Below the pieces are notes generated by a model. The model was not told where the DNA came from. It made no database searches and saw only the letters and a list, made by a program, of their open reading frames with translations. A program made the translations under genes and the position numbers. Shown in pieces: positions 23,108 through 34,291 of a stretch of 64,000 nucleotides of DNA. Source of the stretch: Mallotus nudiflorus (taxonomy: Eukaryota > Streptophyta > Magnoliopsida > Malpighiales > Euphorbiaceae); NCBI GenBank assembly GCA_947683625.1, contig CANTUR010000279.1:1054001-1118000 (forward strand), written 5' to 3'. Positions within the stretch are counted from its first letter, which is position 1; the number at the start of each line of letters is the position of its first letter.

Positions 23108-24237
23108 TGGTGACCTTAACAATAATTAATCTTAATTTTGATCTTAAAAAACTTAATTGTGAGCATTTAATTTTTTTTAAGTGTGTATAAGTTAGGACTT
23201 TATTGGAAGTTAAAATGAAGTATGAATATCTTGGGCTAATTTAACCTCTAAGATTCAAGGAGGCTTTTGACTTCCTTAGAGCTTTATAATGAGAGAGTTA
23301 TCTACTTCTCATTTAAAGTAGACATCTTGAGCTTTCTGAATTTGGCTTTCTTGTCAAAATCCAACTTCATTTGGGTATGCAAATATTAAGTCAAAATCAA
23401 CATATGTAGCTGCCATTTTAAATTGAACAGCTCTTAGTATTTTGGACATATCTTGTACTACATAAGTCTAATTAAGGTGATTCAAAATGATATGGAAATC
23501 TAAGTTAAATATCTACAATGTTTTATGAAGAAAGTGTGGAAAAATTAAAACATTTCCAGTAGCCAATTACGGTTTCAATTCATGTATAGTAGTCTGAAAA
23601 TATTACTTCTAATAATTCAAAATTATAAACATTGGATTCAAAATATAGACATTGGACACATTATTTGCACCTTCAACAACTATATTTTTTTAGTGTTTAT
23701 CTATATAAACACCTCCAGAGCTAAATGGAAGTTAAGACATTTTTTTTTTATTATCATTCTCTATCTTAACATTCATTAAAGCTCTCACATTCTCAAATTT
23801 TCACTCTTTGTTTATAACTCTTATGAGAGTTGGTTGTATGTTAAAAATAGAATTTCTCTTCATCTTAAATTTTGGGATAGATTGGTAGGGAAGTGAGATT
23901 TATTTATAAAGGAATTGGTTTAATTATTGTCTATTGAAACACTTGGGATATGGTTTTTTGAGTGAGTCTTGAAAACTCATATTGTACGATTGTAAGAGTG
24001 AGCCATAAAATTCTCGTGTAATCTTAATCTTGTGAATATGATTGTGGGTGATTAAAAATCCTAACTTAGGGATAAGTTAGGTGGAGATGTAGGATTGTTG
24101 TTGAATTTGAACTCCTTAAATCATTGTGTTCTTCATTCTTCCTTCTCAACATTCTTTCAATTATTGCAAAGAATTATTTTTAATTTCAAATTTTATTTAA
24201 TAGCCCTATTCACCCCTCGCCCTCTAGGGCTTTTTCA
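23108..24237 (+). mobile_element. 5' LTR of the plus-strand Sirevirus-like element
   Basis: 1130 bp, from TGGTGACC (TGTTGACC in the 3' copy) to GGGCTTTTTCA. It matches 60040-61151 along its entire length with scattered substitutions. The TATA box CTATATAAAC is at 23701-23710. Confidence 0.92.
23701..23710 (+). promoter_or_regulatory. TATA box in the Sirevirus-like 5' LTR
   Basis: CTATATAAAC followed by ACCTCCAGAGC. The same decamer occurs at 60618-60627 in the 3' LTR and, inverted, at 13296-13305 in the minus-strand LTR. Confidence 0.7.
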
Positions 24238-24239
24238 AT

Positions 24240-24251
24240 TAGTATCAGAGC
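24240..24251 (+). promoter_or_regulatory. Primer-binding site of the Sirevirus-like element
   Basis: TAGTATCAGAGC, one base from the initiator-Met tRNA complement, lies three bases after the 5' LTR end. Confidence 0.85.
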
Positions 24252-24288
24252 TTGAATTCTAGGAACTTTATTGCTAGAATATAAGATC

Positions 24289-26290
24289 ATGGGGGAGTGA
24301 ATCATAAAATATTTCTTCACTTAGACCATTCTTCGATGGTAGTGAATATCCTCATTGGAAGTTCAAAATGGAGTTATACCTTGATTGTGATTCCATCAAA
24401 CTTTGGGATATTGTCCTAAAAGGTGAGGAACCACCTATAACTTCCATTGATGGTGTGGTAACTACTCTAGTAAGGAGTTAATGGAACAATGAGAAAAAGG
24501 AAGAAAATCATAAAAATAAAAAGGCGATGATCACTCTAGTCTCTTCTATGACAAGGGAAGAAAGAGGGAAGCTTGAACATTGTATGTCGTCCAACAAAAG
24601 TGGAAGACCTTGGAAAATCATTATGAAGGCAACGTTCAACTTCACATGTATGAATATGAACTTTTCAAGATGAAGCCTTATAAGTCAATCACGGAGATAA
24701 CAAATTGACTCAATGCTCTTATCATGACCCTCAAGAAACTTGGAAAACATTTCTCTAAGGAAGAAGTAAATAATAAGATTATAACAATCCTACCTAAGAA
24801 GGATTGTGAATCTCGAGTTACTTCAATTTAGGAAGCTCAAGACCTCTCAACTCTCTCTATCGACTTGGGTATAGGAAAGCTTTTAACACATGAGCTAACA
24901 ATTAAGCAAAGAGGTGAAAAGCAAGAAGAAAAGGAAGACAATAAGAAGAGCATTATCTTGAAAGCTTCATAAAATGATAGTGAAAAAGAAATGTTGAAGG
25001 TTCTAGTGATAAAGATGATGAAATTTCCATGCTCACTAAAAACTTCAAGAAGTTCGTAAAAAAGAAACATTCATTAAGAACAAGAGACTTCAATAAGAAG
25101 TATGAAGGAGAAGGTAAAAAAAAACCAAAGACATTACTTGTTATGAATGCAGGAAATCGGGTCACATTTAAAGTTAGTGTCCCAAACTCAAAAACAAGAG
25201 TAAAGGAATAAAAGAGAAAAAGAAGGCTTATAAGGCAACTTGGGATGACTCCTCTGAATCAGAAATAGAAGAGGAACAATAAGAAGTAGCCAACCTTTGT
25301 TTCATGGCTCTTGAAACCAAAAAAGAGGTACCATCTATGTCTAATTCTTCTTGTGATGATGATTATTATGATGATGATGATGATATTAAAAGCTGTATGG
25401 TAAGGAAACTCTTGCTTAAATGCAAAAATTTATTATCTAAGAAGAAGCATTATAAGTATGAGTTATCTAGCCTAACCAAGGAATTCAAAAAATTGAAAAA
25501 TGAATTTTCTAATCTAGTTAAATCAAATAATAAATTGTCTAATGATTTGAAAACTTCAAATTCCTTGGAAGATCAACTTAAGAAAGCAAATGATGAAAAT
25601 CAAAAGCTTTTTAAAGAAGTCTTACATTTGAAAAATTCCATTGAGAAACTCATAAAGGGAAAAGAATCTTTGAATAATATTCTTGACTCTTAAAAATTCC
25701 ATGGAGATATACATGGAATTGGATATACCAATGGAATAGCTTCCTCATCATTATCACATATTAATTTTGTTAAAGCCTCAAATAATTATGCTCCTTCTAC
25801 CTTAAAATAAAATGAGACTTAAGCTTTCAAAGCTAAAAGATCTTATATGTCAAACACTCAAGGAAAGTCTTATAAGACTCAACCTTATATGACACAAAGA
25901 GGTAAGCATCATGCTAGGAAAACACAACCTAAACATGCTTACATATACACTAGACACAATACTCATAAGCATGTTGTACAACATAATGCACCTAGACATA
26001 TTGCACAAACCTATCAAAATACACATTGTCATTGCCAATGCATGTCTCACATTATGACTTAAAAGAACTTTAGAAGACACACACTACAACATCAATAAAG
26101 ACATGCTTCATAAATTAGGAATGCATATCCTTAGGAGAAATAAACTTATAAATGTTGAATGCTCATATTGTATGATCAAGGGACATACCAATAATGTGTG
26201 CTTCTATAGAAGACTGCACATGAACTTGCTTCGTATGGACTATCTTGAAACTAACCAACCTAGACCAAGAAAGGTTTGGGTTTAGAAGAA
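24289..26290 (+). pseudogene. Sirevirus-like gag (broken)
   Basis: The capsid part reads FFDGSEYPHWKFKMELYLD near 24329 and KLWDIVLKGEEPP, the copia gag N-terminal pattern. A charged stretch (ATWDDSSESEIEEEQ) near 25230 leads into an uninterrupted 129-codon segment at 25304-25693 with a DDDYYDDDDD run and a long Lys/Glu/Leu heptad-like region, likely coiled coil. Near 26160 a CCHC knuckle is intact: CSYCMIKGHTNNVC (CX2CX4HX4C). Gag would coat the RNA genome. The ATG at 24289 is followed after two codons by a stop, and other stops and a frame change near 26090 break it. Confidence 0.85.
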
Positions 26291-26339
26291 TGCTTAAATT
26301 ATCTTATGTAAGTGTGCTTGAAGTCCACAAGATAAAAAA

Positions 26340-26571
26340 GAAAATGGTATCTTAATAGTGAATGCTCAAGGCATATGATGGGAGACAAAGAGCAATTCAA
26401 CAAGCTTGATGCTAAAGATGGAGGACACGTTACTTTCGATGACAATTTAAATGAAAAGATTATTGGCGTTGGAGAAATTGGTAATCCTTAATCCTTAACT
26501 ATACACTATGTGTTACTTGTTGATAGTCTTAAACATAACTTGCTTAGTATAAGTCAATTATATGATATGGG
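26340..26571 (+). pseudogene. Sirevirus-like protease N-part, cut by insertion
   Basis: The frame reads KWYLNSECSRHMMGDKEQF, then GGHVTFDDN, KIIGVGEIGNP and KHNLLSISQLYDMG. This is the copia protease region where WYLDSG-type sequence carries the catalytic aspartate; here it is Asn-Ser-Glu (NSE), so the active site is lost. The reading is cut after YDMG by the element at 26572 and resumes at 55980 with NNVTFYHKNCF. Confidence 0.8.
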
Positions 26572-28080
26572 TGTTGGGTTTCATGATTCCATACGCAGCA
26601 AAAAAAATAAAACCCGAACCCGAATTTAAGTAATTCGATTAATTGATTAAATCTAGGGTTTTCATTTTCTTACCACAAACACAAAAGAGGCAAGAAATAT
26701 AGAAGGAAGAGAGGAGGTTCACTCTGGTGACACCTTACCTCGAGCTTTTAATTTAGTAGTTCAAATTTGAGACGTCTTCAAAAGAATCATCCTTTACAAG
26801 TGTCCACACGAACAACCCTTGATTTTGAAAATGAATATTTGTGTGCTAGCACCTTCTTTTGATTTCTGACAAATTAAGAATTAAAAAGAACTTTGTGTTT
26901 TGTTTTCTAAAAGAGAGAAAATGAATTTGGTGGTAAAATAATGAGAGTGTATAAAACCCTAGAGAATATAACACATTTATAGACATTTAAATTAGGGTTT
27001 CAATTGCCAAACAACCTTTTGGTAATTTCTCACTTATTCTTATTTTAATTTTATTTAAAATTAAATCATAAATAATATTCTATTTATTTAAGATAACCTT
27101 TACCTTAAATAAATAAATAAATAATTTATTTACTGATTTCCACATAGCTTATTTGGGCTTGTTAAACCTATATTCGTTTTGAGCTTGTTCAAAGTGTGTA
27201 ACTGTTTAAGTTCACATGATGTTGGTCATGGGCCTTAAATCTCTATTTAGGCCTATAAGTCATAAGTGGCCTCTAGCAAGACATTATGACTACCCAAGTC
27301 AAGTGAAGTCAATAATCTGACATAACCTAATATACAGTGAATATTCTAATCCCTTGATCACATGATATCTTGATTGAATATAAGGTATAAATTATGTCAT
27401 CCTTGTAGAATTCAATCATATAATTTTTTGATTCCAAGTAGACTGAGAATGATAACTCTTTATCAATTTACTTTAGCATGGCCATGCATTTTCCTCAGTC
27501 TATCTTATCAAAGGGCCCATAGATATCTTACTCATATTAAATGAGGGATAAATTCCTTCTCAATCACTCACATTTCTTACATAACTCATTTTATACCCAA
27601 CAAAAACCTATTTTATCATCTGATTAATGATAATGAAGATTGTGTCAAAATACAAAATAGTTATACAGAAATCCATGGTGATTTCAAGGTTAAAGGATTA
27701 AACCAATATTATTGTGATGAGAATTATTTTTGACAATTATCTATGTAGGATTCTCATGATGGGTTAATCCAACACTTTATTTCTCAAATAAGTACGTATG
27801 AGTTGACTTAATATCTCATATTCATGATTAGTAAAACATAATCACCAATCAACACCATACTAGCCATAATACATTGTTATGACTAGGGATAATTTGAATA
27901 GAACTCATATTTAATCTAAGGGTTTTACTATTAAGTCACATACTTGATGACCTTAGTAAGAATTGACTATTCAAGTAATTATCATAACATAAAATGATAA
28001 TGAAAAATGCCTCTTTATTAAATAAAATGATAAAGTCAAAACATAGTCATATATGATTGACCTAGTGCATATCATTAACA
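26572..28080 (-). mobile_element. LTR of the rearranged copia, minus strand
   Basis: 1509 bp. Reverse complement begins TGTTAATGATATGC (28080) and ends ATACCCAACA-like sequence (26572). It matches 49621-51138 throughout, mostly differing by transitions. The PPT is immediately to the right. Confidence 0.9.
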
Positions 28081-28092
28081 ATCTCCCACTTG
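28081..28092 (-). promoter_or_regulatory. Polypurine tract, left arm of the rearranged copia
   Basis: Minus strand AAGTGGGAGAT precedes the LTR start. The right arm has AAATGGGAGAT at 49610-49620. Confidence 0.8.
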
Positions 28093-28094
28093 CA

Positions 28095-29720
28095 CTAGGC
28101 CCAATCTATATTAAAACTAATACATATGGACCTGGTATGACTCTTATGCTTAGGATGTGGAAGAGGCTTAATCAGTAGATCAGCAAAATTATCATTTGTA
28201 AGTACTCTGCTTTTCTTCACGTCTCCTCTCTCAATGATATCACGAATGAGATGATAACACCTAAGTATGTGTTTAGTTCTCTGATGTGATTTAGGCTCCT
28301 TAGCTTGAGCTATACCTCCATTATTGTCATAATATAAGTTCGCTAGATCTGATATACTAGGAATAACACCTAGTTTAGTTATGAACTTCTTGATCCAAAT
28401 AGCCTTTTTATCTACTTCTGATCCAGCTATATACTCAGCTTCTGTTATAGAATAAGCAATGGTGTCTTACTTGGAACTCCTCCAGCTCACTGCACCTCTA
28501 TTCAAATAAAACATATGACCTGACTATGATAAAAAATCATCTTTTTCAATTTCGAAGTTGGCATCTATGTAACCATTTACAACTAGCTCATCTTCCTTAC
28601 CACCATATAGTAAAAATGCATCCTTAGTTCTTCTCAAGTACTTAAGGATATTTTTAACTGTTGTCTAGTGACTTTCACTTGGGTTTGACTAGTATCGCTC
28701 ATTTTGCTTAAGGCATATGAAACATCAGGTTGAGTACACAACATTACATACATGATATATCCAATAGCAAAAGCATATGGAATCTTACTCATGTGGTCTC
28801 ACTCATCTTGTGTCATCGGACCAACTCTTGCTAAGACTAATGCCATGTGACATTGACAAGAATCCTCTCTTAGAGTCTTGCATTCTAAATTTATTCAATA
28901 ACTTATTAATGTAAGTGCTCTAACTTAGGCCAATAAGCCTTTTAGATCTATCTCTATAAATCTTGATGCTAATATATAAACGGCTTCACCCAAGTCTTTT
29001 GTTGAGAAACAATTCCCTAGCCATGATTTAATATTTTATAAAATAGGTATATCATTTCCAATGAGTAGTATGTCATTACCATATAACACTAAAAACATAA
29101 TTGTGCTCCCACTAACTTTCTTGTAGACACAAAGTTCATCTTCATTCTTAATTAAGCCAAACTCTTTGACTGCTTCATCAAAATGAAGATTCTAACTCTA
29201 AGATGCTTGCTTCAGTCCATAAATGGACCTTTGAAGCTTGCATACCTTTCAAGAATTCTCAGGATTGACAAAACCCTTTGGTTGTGTCATGTACACATCC
29301 TTAAGTAGGTTTTCATTAAGAAATGTTGTTTTGACATCCATTTTCCATATCTCATAATCATAGTATTCAGCTACAGCAATGAGAATTCGAATAGATTTTA
29401 GCATAGCAACTGGTGAAAAGGTTTCATCATAGTCTATACCATGTGTTTATTTGAAACCCTTTACAACCAATCTTACCTTAAAGGTATACATGTTGCCATC
29501 CATGTCTATTTTCTTTTTAAAAACCCATTTACATTTAATAGTTTTTAAGACATCAGTTGGGTCAATCAAGGTCCAAACTTGATTATCATACATGGATTGT
29601 ATTTTTTATTTTATAGCTTCTAGCCATATCTCAAAGTCAGGACTATTTATGGCCTCTTGATAGGATGTGGGCTCACTTTAATCCACAATCAACACATTAC
29701 GATCATCAGTTATGAGAACT
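28095..29720 (-). pseudogene. Copia reverse transcriptase and RNaseH, left arm (broken)
   Basis: Read on the minus strand from about 29650, the frame gives MYDNQVWTLIDPTD, CKWVFKKKIDMDGN, IDYDETFSPVAMLKSIRIL, YEIWKMDVKTTFLNENLL, FVNPENS, and YGLKQAS, the canonical order of copia RT. The catalytic box that should read YVDD is YGND, which removes one aspartate. RNaseH follows towards 28095 with many stops. RT copies element RNA into DNA; this copy cannot. The same region exists inverted on the plus strand at 31019-31382 and 48361-49610. Confidence 0.85.
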
Positions 29721-31018
29721 CCATATCTCATAGGGATTTCATGTGTCCTACCAGACCTCATTGGGCCTTCTGGTACTTGTGTAGGTTCAACAGTTACTTA
29801 TTAATCCAGATGTGGTTCCATACTAGGTACAATGCTATTTGTGGGTCTTGAATTTCTTTAAGTTGGACTTTGCTCCCACTAGATCCTTTGGAAATAAATT
29901 CTCTTTTCAAAAATACACCATTTTGACTAACAAACACTTTGTTCTTAGAAGCCTTATAGAAATAATAACCTTTAGTTTCTTTAGGATATCCAATAAAAAG
30001 GCATTTATCAGATTTGGGTGCTAGTTTATTTGAGATTTGATGCTTCACATAAACATCACATCCCCAAATCTTAAGTAAAGACAAACTAGGAGGTTTTCCA
30101 GTCCACATCTCATATGGTGTCTTTTCAACTGCCTTTATTAGAAGTTTATTCAAAATGAATGTAGTAGTTTCTAAAGCATATCCCTAAAGAGAGATTAGAA
30201 GATTAGATTGACTCATCATTGATTAAACCATATCCAATAAAGTCTGATTTCTCCATTTAAACACACCATTCCATTATGGTGTACCTAGAGGATTCAATTG
30301 TGAAATAATCCCACAATCTTTAAGATGATCTATAAATTCTTGGCTTAAATATTCACCACCTCGATCAGATCTTAGTGTTTTAATATTTTTACCAAGTTGG
30401 TTTTGTACTTCATTCTTGAAAACTTTGAACTTTTCAAAAGACTTAAATTTATGTTTCATTAGATAGACATAGCCATATCTACTGAAATCATCTATGAAAG
30501 AGATGAAGTACTGGAAACCTCCTCTAGCAATTAAGCTTAATGGTCCACATACATTTAAATGTATAAGACCCAATAAATCATTAGCTCTTTCACCTTTTCT
30601 AGTAAAAGGTGTTTTAGTCATTTTTCCTAATAAACAAGATTCACATATTTCAAATGATTCATAATCAAATGAATTCAAAAGCCCATTTTAATGAAGCTTT
30701 GAAATGCGTTTCTCATTTATGTGGCCTAAACGACAATGCTAGAGATAGGTAGTGTTTAAATCATTAGATTTAAATTTATTTAAATCAATGTTATAGATTG
30801 ACTTTTCATTAGTGTCTTCAACATTTAAAACATAAAGACCACTAGTGCATGGAGCAAATCCATAGAAAATGTTATCATGATAAATATTGCATTTATTATT
30901 CCTAATAATAAATTCAAAACCTTTTTTGTCCAAACAAGAAATAGAAATAATATTCCTATATATAGTAGGCACATAATAACAATTTTCCAAATTTAAAACA
31001 AGTCCGCTAATGATCATG
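29721..31018 (-). pseudogene. Copia integrase with gag-pre-integrase (broken)
   Basis: Minus strand, from 31018: SGLVLNLENCYYVP and NIISISCLDKKGFEF (gag-pre-integrase). HCRLGHINEKRISKLH and CESCLLGK supply the zinc-binding HHCC. FISFIDDFSRYGYVYL, LRSDRGGEYLSQEF and WNGVFKWRNQTLLD belong to the core. KTPYEMWTGKPPSL, WGCDVYVK and LAPKSDKCLFIGY lie downstream. Two of three catalytic acids are gone: the first is Asn (IHLNVCGP) and the Glu position in NGVFKWRN is not acidic. Stops break it near 30690 and 30180-30290. This single-copy core lies between the inverted arms. Confidence 0.85.
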
Positions 31019-31026
31019 ATGTGTTG
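31010..31026. other. Inversion junction inside the rearranged copia
   Basis: To the left the minus strand reads gag-pre-integrase starting AGCGGACTTG. To the right the plus strand begins ATGATCATGATGTG, matching (inverted) the integrase-RT linker at about 29690-29720. The change happens within a few bases and no LTR terminus, TSD or filler is visible. Confidence 0.75.
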
Positions 31027-31382
31027 ATTGTGGATCAATGTGAGCCCACATCCTATTAAGAGGCCATAAATAGTCCTGACTCTAAGAAATGGCTAGAAGC
31101 CATGAAATTAGAAATGCAATACATGTATGATAATCAAGTTTGGACCTTGATTAACCCAACTGATGGCATAAAAAATATTGGATGTAAATGGTTTTTTAAA
31201 AAGAAAATAAACATGGATGGCAATGTGCATACCTTTAAGGCAATACTGGTTGCAAAGGGTTTCAAAAAAACACATAGCATAGACTATGATGAAACCTTTT
31301 CACCAGTTGCTATGCTAAAATATATTCGAATTCTCCTTACAGTAGCTCCATACAATGATTATGAGATATGGAAATGGATGTT
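31019..31382 (+). pseudogene. Copia reverse transcriptase, right arm, first part
   Basis: The frame gives DSKKWLEAMKLEMQYMYDNQ, VWTLINPTDGIKNIGCKWFF, NMDGNVHTF, and SIDYDETFSPVAMLKYIRIL, the start of copia RT. It is the inverted partner of the left arm at 29330-29660. It ends at the Tat insertion (31383) and resumes at 48361. A one-base loss just before the insertion (ATATGGAAATGG) shifts the frame, so the gene was already broken when Tat arrived or was damaged later. Confidence 0.9.
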
Positions 31383-31599
31383 TGTAGACACTCGATTTGG
31401 TCGGCCCATGTTAGGGATGCTCAGTTTGATCGGCCCGTTGTCAAGCCCAATGATAAGAACGTGAAACTTGGACATGAGAATGAAACTTGAATCTCTAATG
31501 GAAAGTAAATTGCAAACCTAAAGCCTAAAAAGCCCAGAACCCAATCCAATTGTCCAAAATTGGCCCAAGCCCACCTGGCCTAGCACAGGCCCAGGCCAA

Positions 31600-31660
31600 A
31601 GGGGCATCGCCTTAGTGTAATGAGGCGATCGCCTCATCAAAGAGGCACTGCCTCTGTGGT
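31600..31660. repeat. GCGATCGC palindrome cluster, Tat 5' LTR (first)
   Basis: ATGAGGCGATCGCCTCAT at 31620-31637 is a perfect 18-bp palindrome. It is preceded by GGGGCATCGCC and followed by the related GAGGCACTGCCTC. Confidence 0.9.
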
Positions 31661-32309
31661 AGCCCATTTGCAGCTGCAACCATGGTGGCTAAGTGCTATG
31701 GGCCCTAGCCTTCAGACATGATTTTTACATGAGAAAGAGATTTTTGGGGAAGAGAAAAAGGCTATAGAGGCTTATGATGAGCTAGAAGGCTTAGGGGCAT
31801 GGGGAAGCTAGGGAATAAAAAGGAAAAAAGAGAGAGAAAAAGGGGAGGAGGCCATTTTTTTTAGGAAGAAAAAAAAGAGGAGGGAGCTCTAAAAAGAAAA
31901 CAATAGAGAAAGTAAATAAAATACGTCCTCAAGAAAGAAGGGGAGATTGAGGCAAGGAAAAGACCACTTTTACCTAAAAGAAGAAGGAAGAAGCTTGTGT
32001 CAAAAGTAGAAATCTCATCCTAGCAAGAATCACAATCAAAACATCTCTGAGGGCCTCCCATTTTGGTAGAAAACCTACACTCAAATTTAACATGTTCTTC
32101 ATTATGTGTTTTCTTGCTTGTGAATGACTAAGCTTTTAGTGTATTCTAGGAATATTTCTAGTTTATTTTGCTTAATATCCCACTATATTGATGTAATCTT
32201 TGAATACTTTTGCATGTGGTTGTAGTTTGATGATTGTAGAGCGTGTGTATGCATGAATTATTACTTAAAGTAGAAATTTAAACGTTTGAGAGTCGGAATC
32301 GGCCTGTTG

Positions 32310-32480
32310 ATCAGGAAGAGGTGTCGCCTCGTATTAATGAGGCGATTGCCCTATTGACAGGCCTCTAGAAAGTTTCTTCCCTTTTTTTTATGTGAGTTAT
32401 ATGATTTTTGCCTTAGAAATATTAAGAGCTTCTGTTGATGAGGCGTCGCCTCATCAATGAGGCGATCGCCACATTCACAG
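32310..32480. repeat. GCGATCGC palindrome cluster, Tat 5' LTR (second)
   Basis: Variants GAGGTGTCGCCTC, TGAGGCGATTGCCC, TGATGAGGCGTCGCCTCATC and ATGAGGCGATCGCCA occur within 170 bp. The same patch is present in the 3' LTR at 47345-47490. Confidence 0.85.
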
Positions 32481-33349
32481 GTTTGCCCTACTTTCAGTTT
32501 CACTTTTATTAATGTTCATCGTGACATCCACTTTGGTCTGTCCCCTTTTGGCCTTAAACATGGCTATCTCATTACATGATGATGTTCAATCTTGATTGTT
32601 AGATGCTCTCTTTAGTTTATAATGTGAAAACCCTTTTTTTTCTTCTTATATAAGTCTCTTTATAAGTATTGTTATATTTGATTTCATTTTTTTAAAGGAA
32701 GGGACTAACTATGTATTGTTTACAGGAATTACTTGATGATCTCCATCATTGAGTAGTCACCTTTATTAGTTATCCCTTGTATATTGCCGCTTTGATGTTA
32801 TTTTATTGGTTTATTTTTAGCATATGTTTGGTTTATTTTTTGTATATTATTCTTTTATTTAGCTTAAAAGTGTTGTAATCCTTAATCCCTTCCCCTATTT
32901 GATTTTGAATTTATAGTTGTAAATTATTATTTATTTTTACTTTCACTAAATATTGGAACTCAAAAGCATGAAATTGGATTAATGTGTAAACTTGGACTTA
33001 ACTATAAAATTTGGAAAGTAAATGAAGGCAAGTGCAACTTTGAATGTAAATGAGGAAATAATTAAATAATTAAATGGTAATAGAATGCAAAACACAAACG
33101 GAGGCAAATCGTAAGGTTGGGTGAGCATTCAAATGCTCATACCCAGTTTTCGAACCTGATCTCTGATGACAACTTCTTGGAACCTCTGTGGGATCCAGTT
33201 GTTGTACAGTGTGTCCTGATTTTTATTCGAGTGGTGACTCCATCTTTGAATAGGCCTAAGACCTATATCGTATTTCCTAGTGGACCTCAAGCCCACACAA
33301 TGCCGTGGTCGTCAAACACTTAGGCGTGCGCTAAATCCCACCGCTTACA

Positions 33350-33366
33350 GTGGCGATTCCATTGGA
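33350..33366 (+). promoter_or_regulatory. Primer-binding site of the Tat element
   Basis: GTGGCGATTCCATTGGA begins right after the LTR end ...CTTACA. The TGGCGAyTCC core is the form seen in Tat elements; which tRNA it pairs with was not determined. Confidence 0.7.
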
Positions 33367-33369
33367 GAT

Positions 33370-34291
33370 AGAGAAACTAATTCCAGTATGTTGTGTTTTT
33401 TCATCTTTAATTATTTTCTTATTTCTTCCTGCATTTATGCATTCACTACACATTTTGCACGCAACGAGCACTTCAGTCCCTAATTAACCCGACAATAGTC
33501 AGTACTTCACTACCTACATTTCACTCAAATCTAGTGGTGGAATATTTGATTATTGTCACTCATGACATATACTAATCCACGTTATTTGACCCTTGAGTGG
33601 GGAGATGTATATGGATGTATATCGTTGTGGGAGTCGAAGCCTTTTTACCTAAGACTTAAGCCCATGTAATGACCTAGCAACTATCCTTAGGAATTTTCCC
33701 ATTTGCATGTGTATTATGCCATATAATGGACCCTTAAAATAAATCTTGAGCCCATCAATAAGTAGTCCAAAGTGAAATGGGCCCTCATGTCCAACCAAAG
33801 CCCATTATAAATAAGCTAGTAAAAAAAGGCCTCTCATGCCTACTCATAACCCATTTCAAATGGCCATTGACAAGTGAGTTTATGGTGCTAAGGATTTTTG
33901 CTCGTAGAAAATGGACTCAGGCTTTATTTAAAGGAACCATTACTTGTCTGAATCATTTTGAGAGTTTTCTTGCATACGTTGGTTTTATTATCCCCTGCTG
34001 ATAATTAAAACCTAGGCAAAAAATCCTATGACAAGATACTCGCCATTGAATGCATCTGTGGGAGAAATAAGGGTGGAAGTTTGCACATTTAAGCTTCATG
34101 TTTTGATCTTGTATATCTTTTTGTGTGACCTTTTGTTTCTCAATTTTTTTTAAATAAAACAGACTTTTATATCATGCATACACGTCATGCATCATTCTAA
34201 CCAACTATTTTGCAGTACTATAGATCCTTTAAGCTCAGCAGGGTGGGTCTGAGCTAGTTCAGGTCGTTTGGTTAGGAATTCAGAAATAGTA
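33370..34291. other. Tat 5' untranslated region
   Basis: No domain is recognisable between the PBS and the gag start. Short open frames at 33777-34001 show no motif. Confidence 0.6.

Larger units (their letters stand above)
31383..33349 (+). mobile_element. Tat 5' LTR
   Basis: 1967 bp, TGTAGACACTCG to CCGCTTACA. It aligns with the 3' LTR throughout; small indels differ, for example near 31410 and 46392. It includes palindrome-rich patches (31600-31660, 32310-32480), an internal AGTGGTGACTCC at 33230-33241, and no gene. Open frames at 33117-33483 are LTR sequence. Confidence 0.92.

Noticed and set aside
23582..23779. Open frame in the Sirevirus-like 5' LTR
   Set aside because: It spans the TATA region of the LTR and is not kept in the 3' LTR copy.
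31620..31637. GCGATCGC as a sign of cyanobacterial (HIP1-type) DNA or contamination
   Set aside because: The motif is confined to one Tat element and repeats in both of its LTRs; surrounding DNA is plant retroelement sequence.
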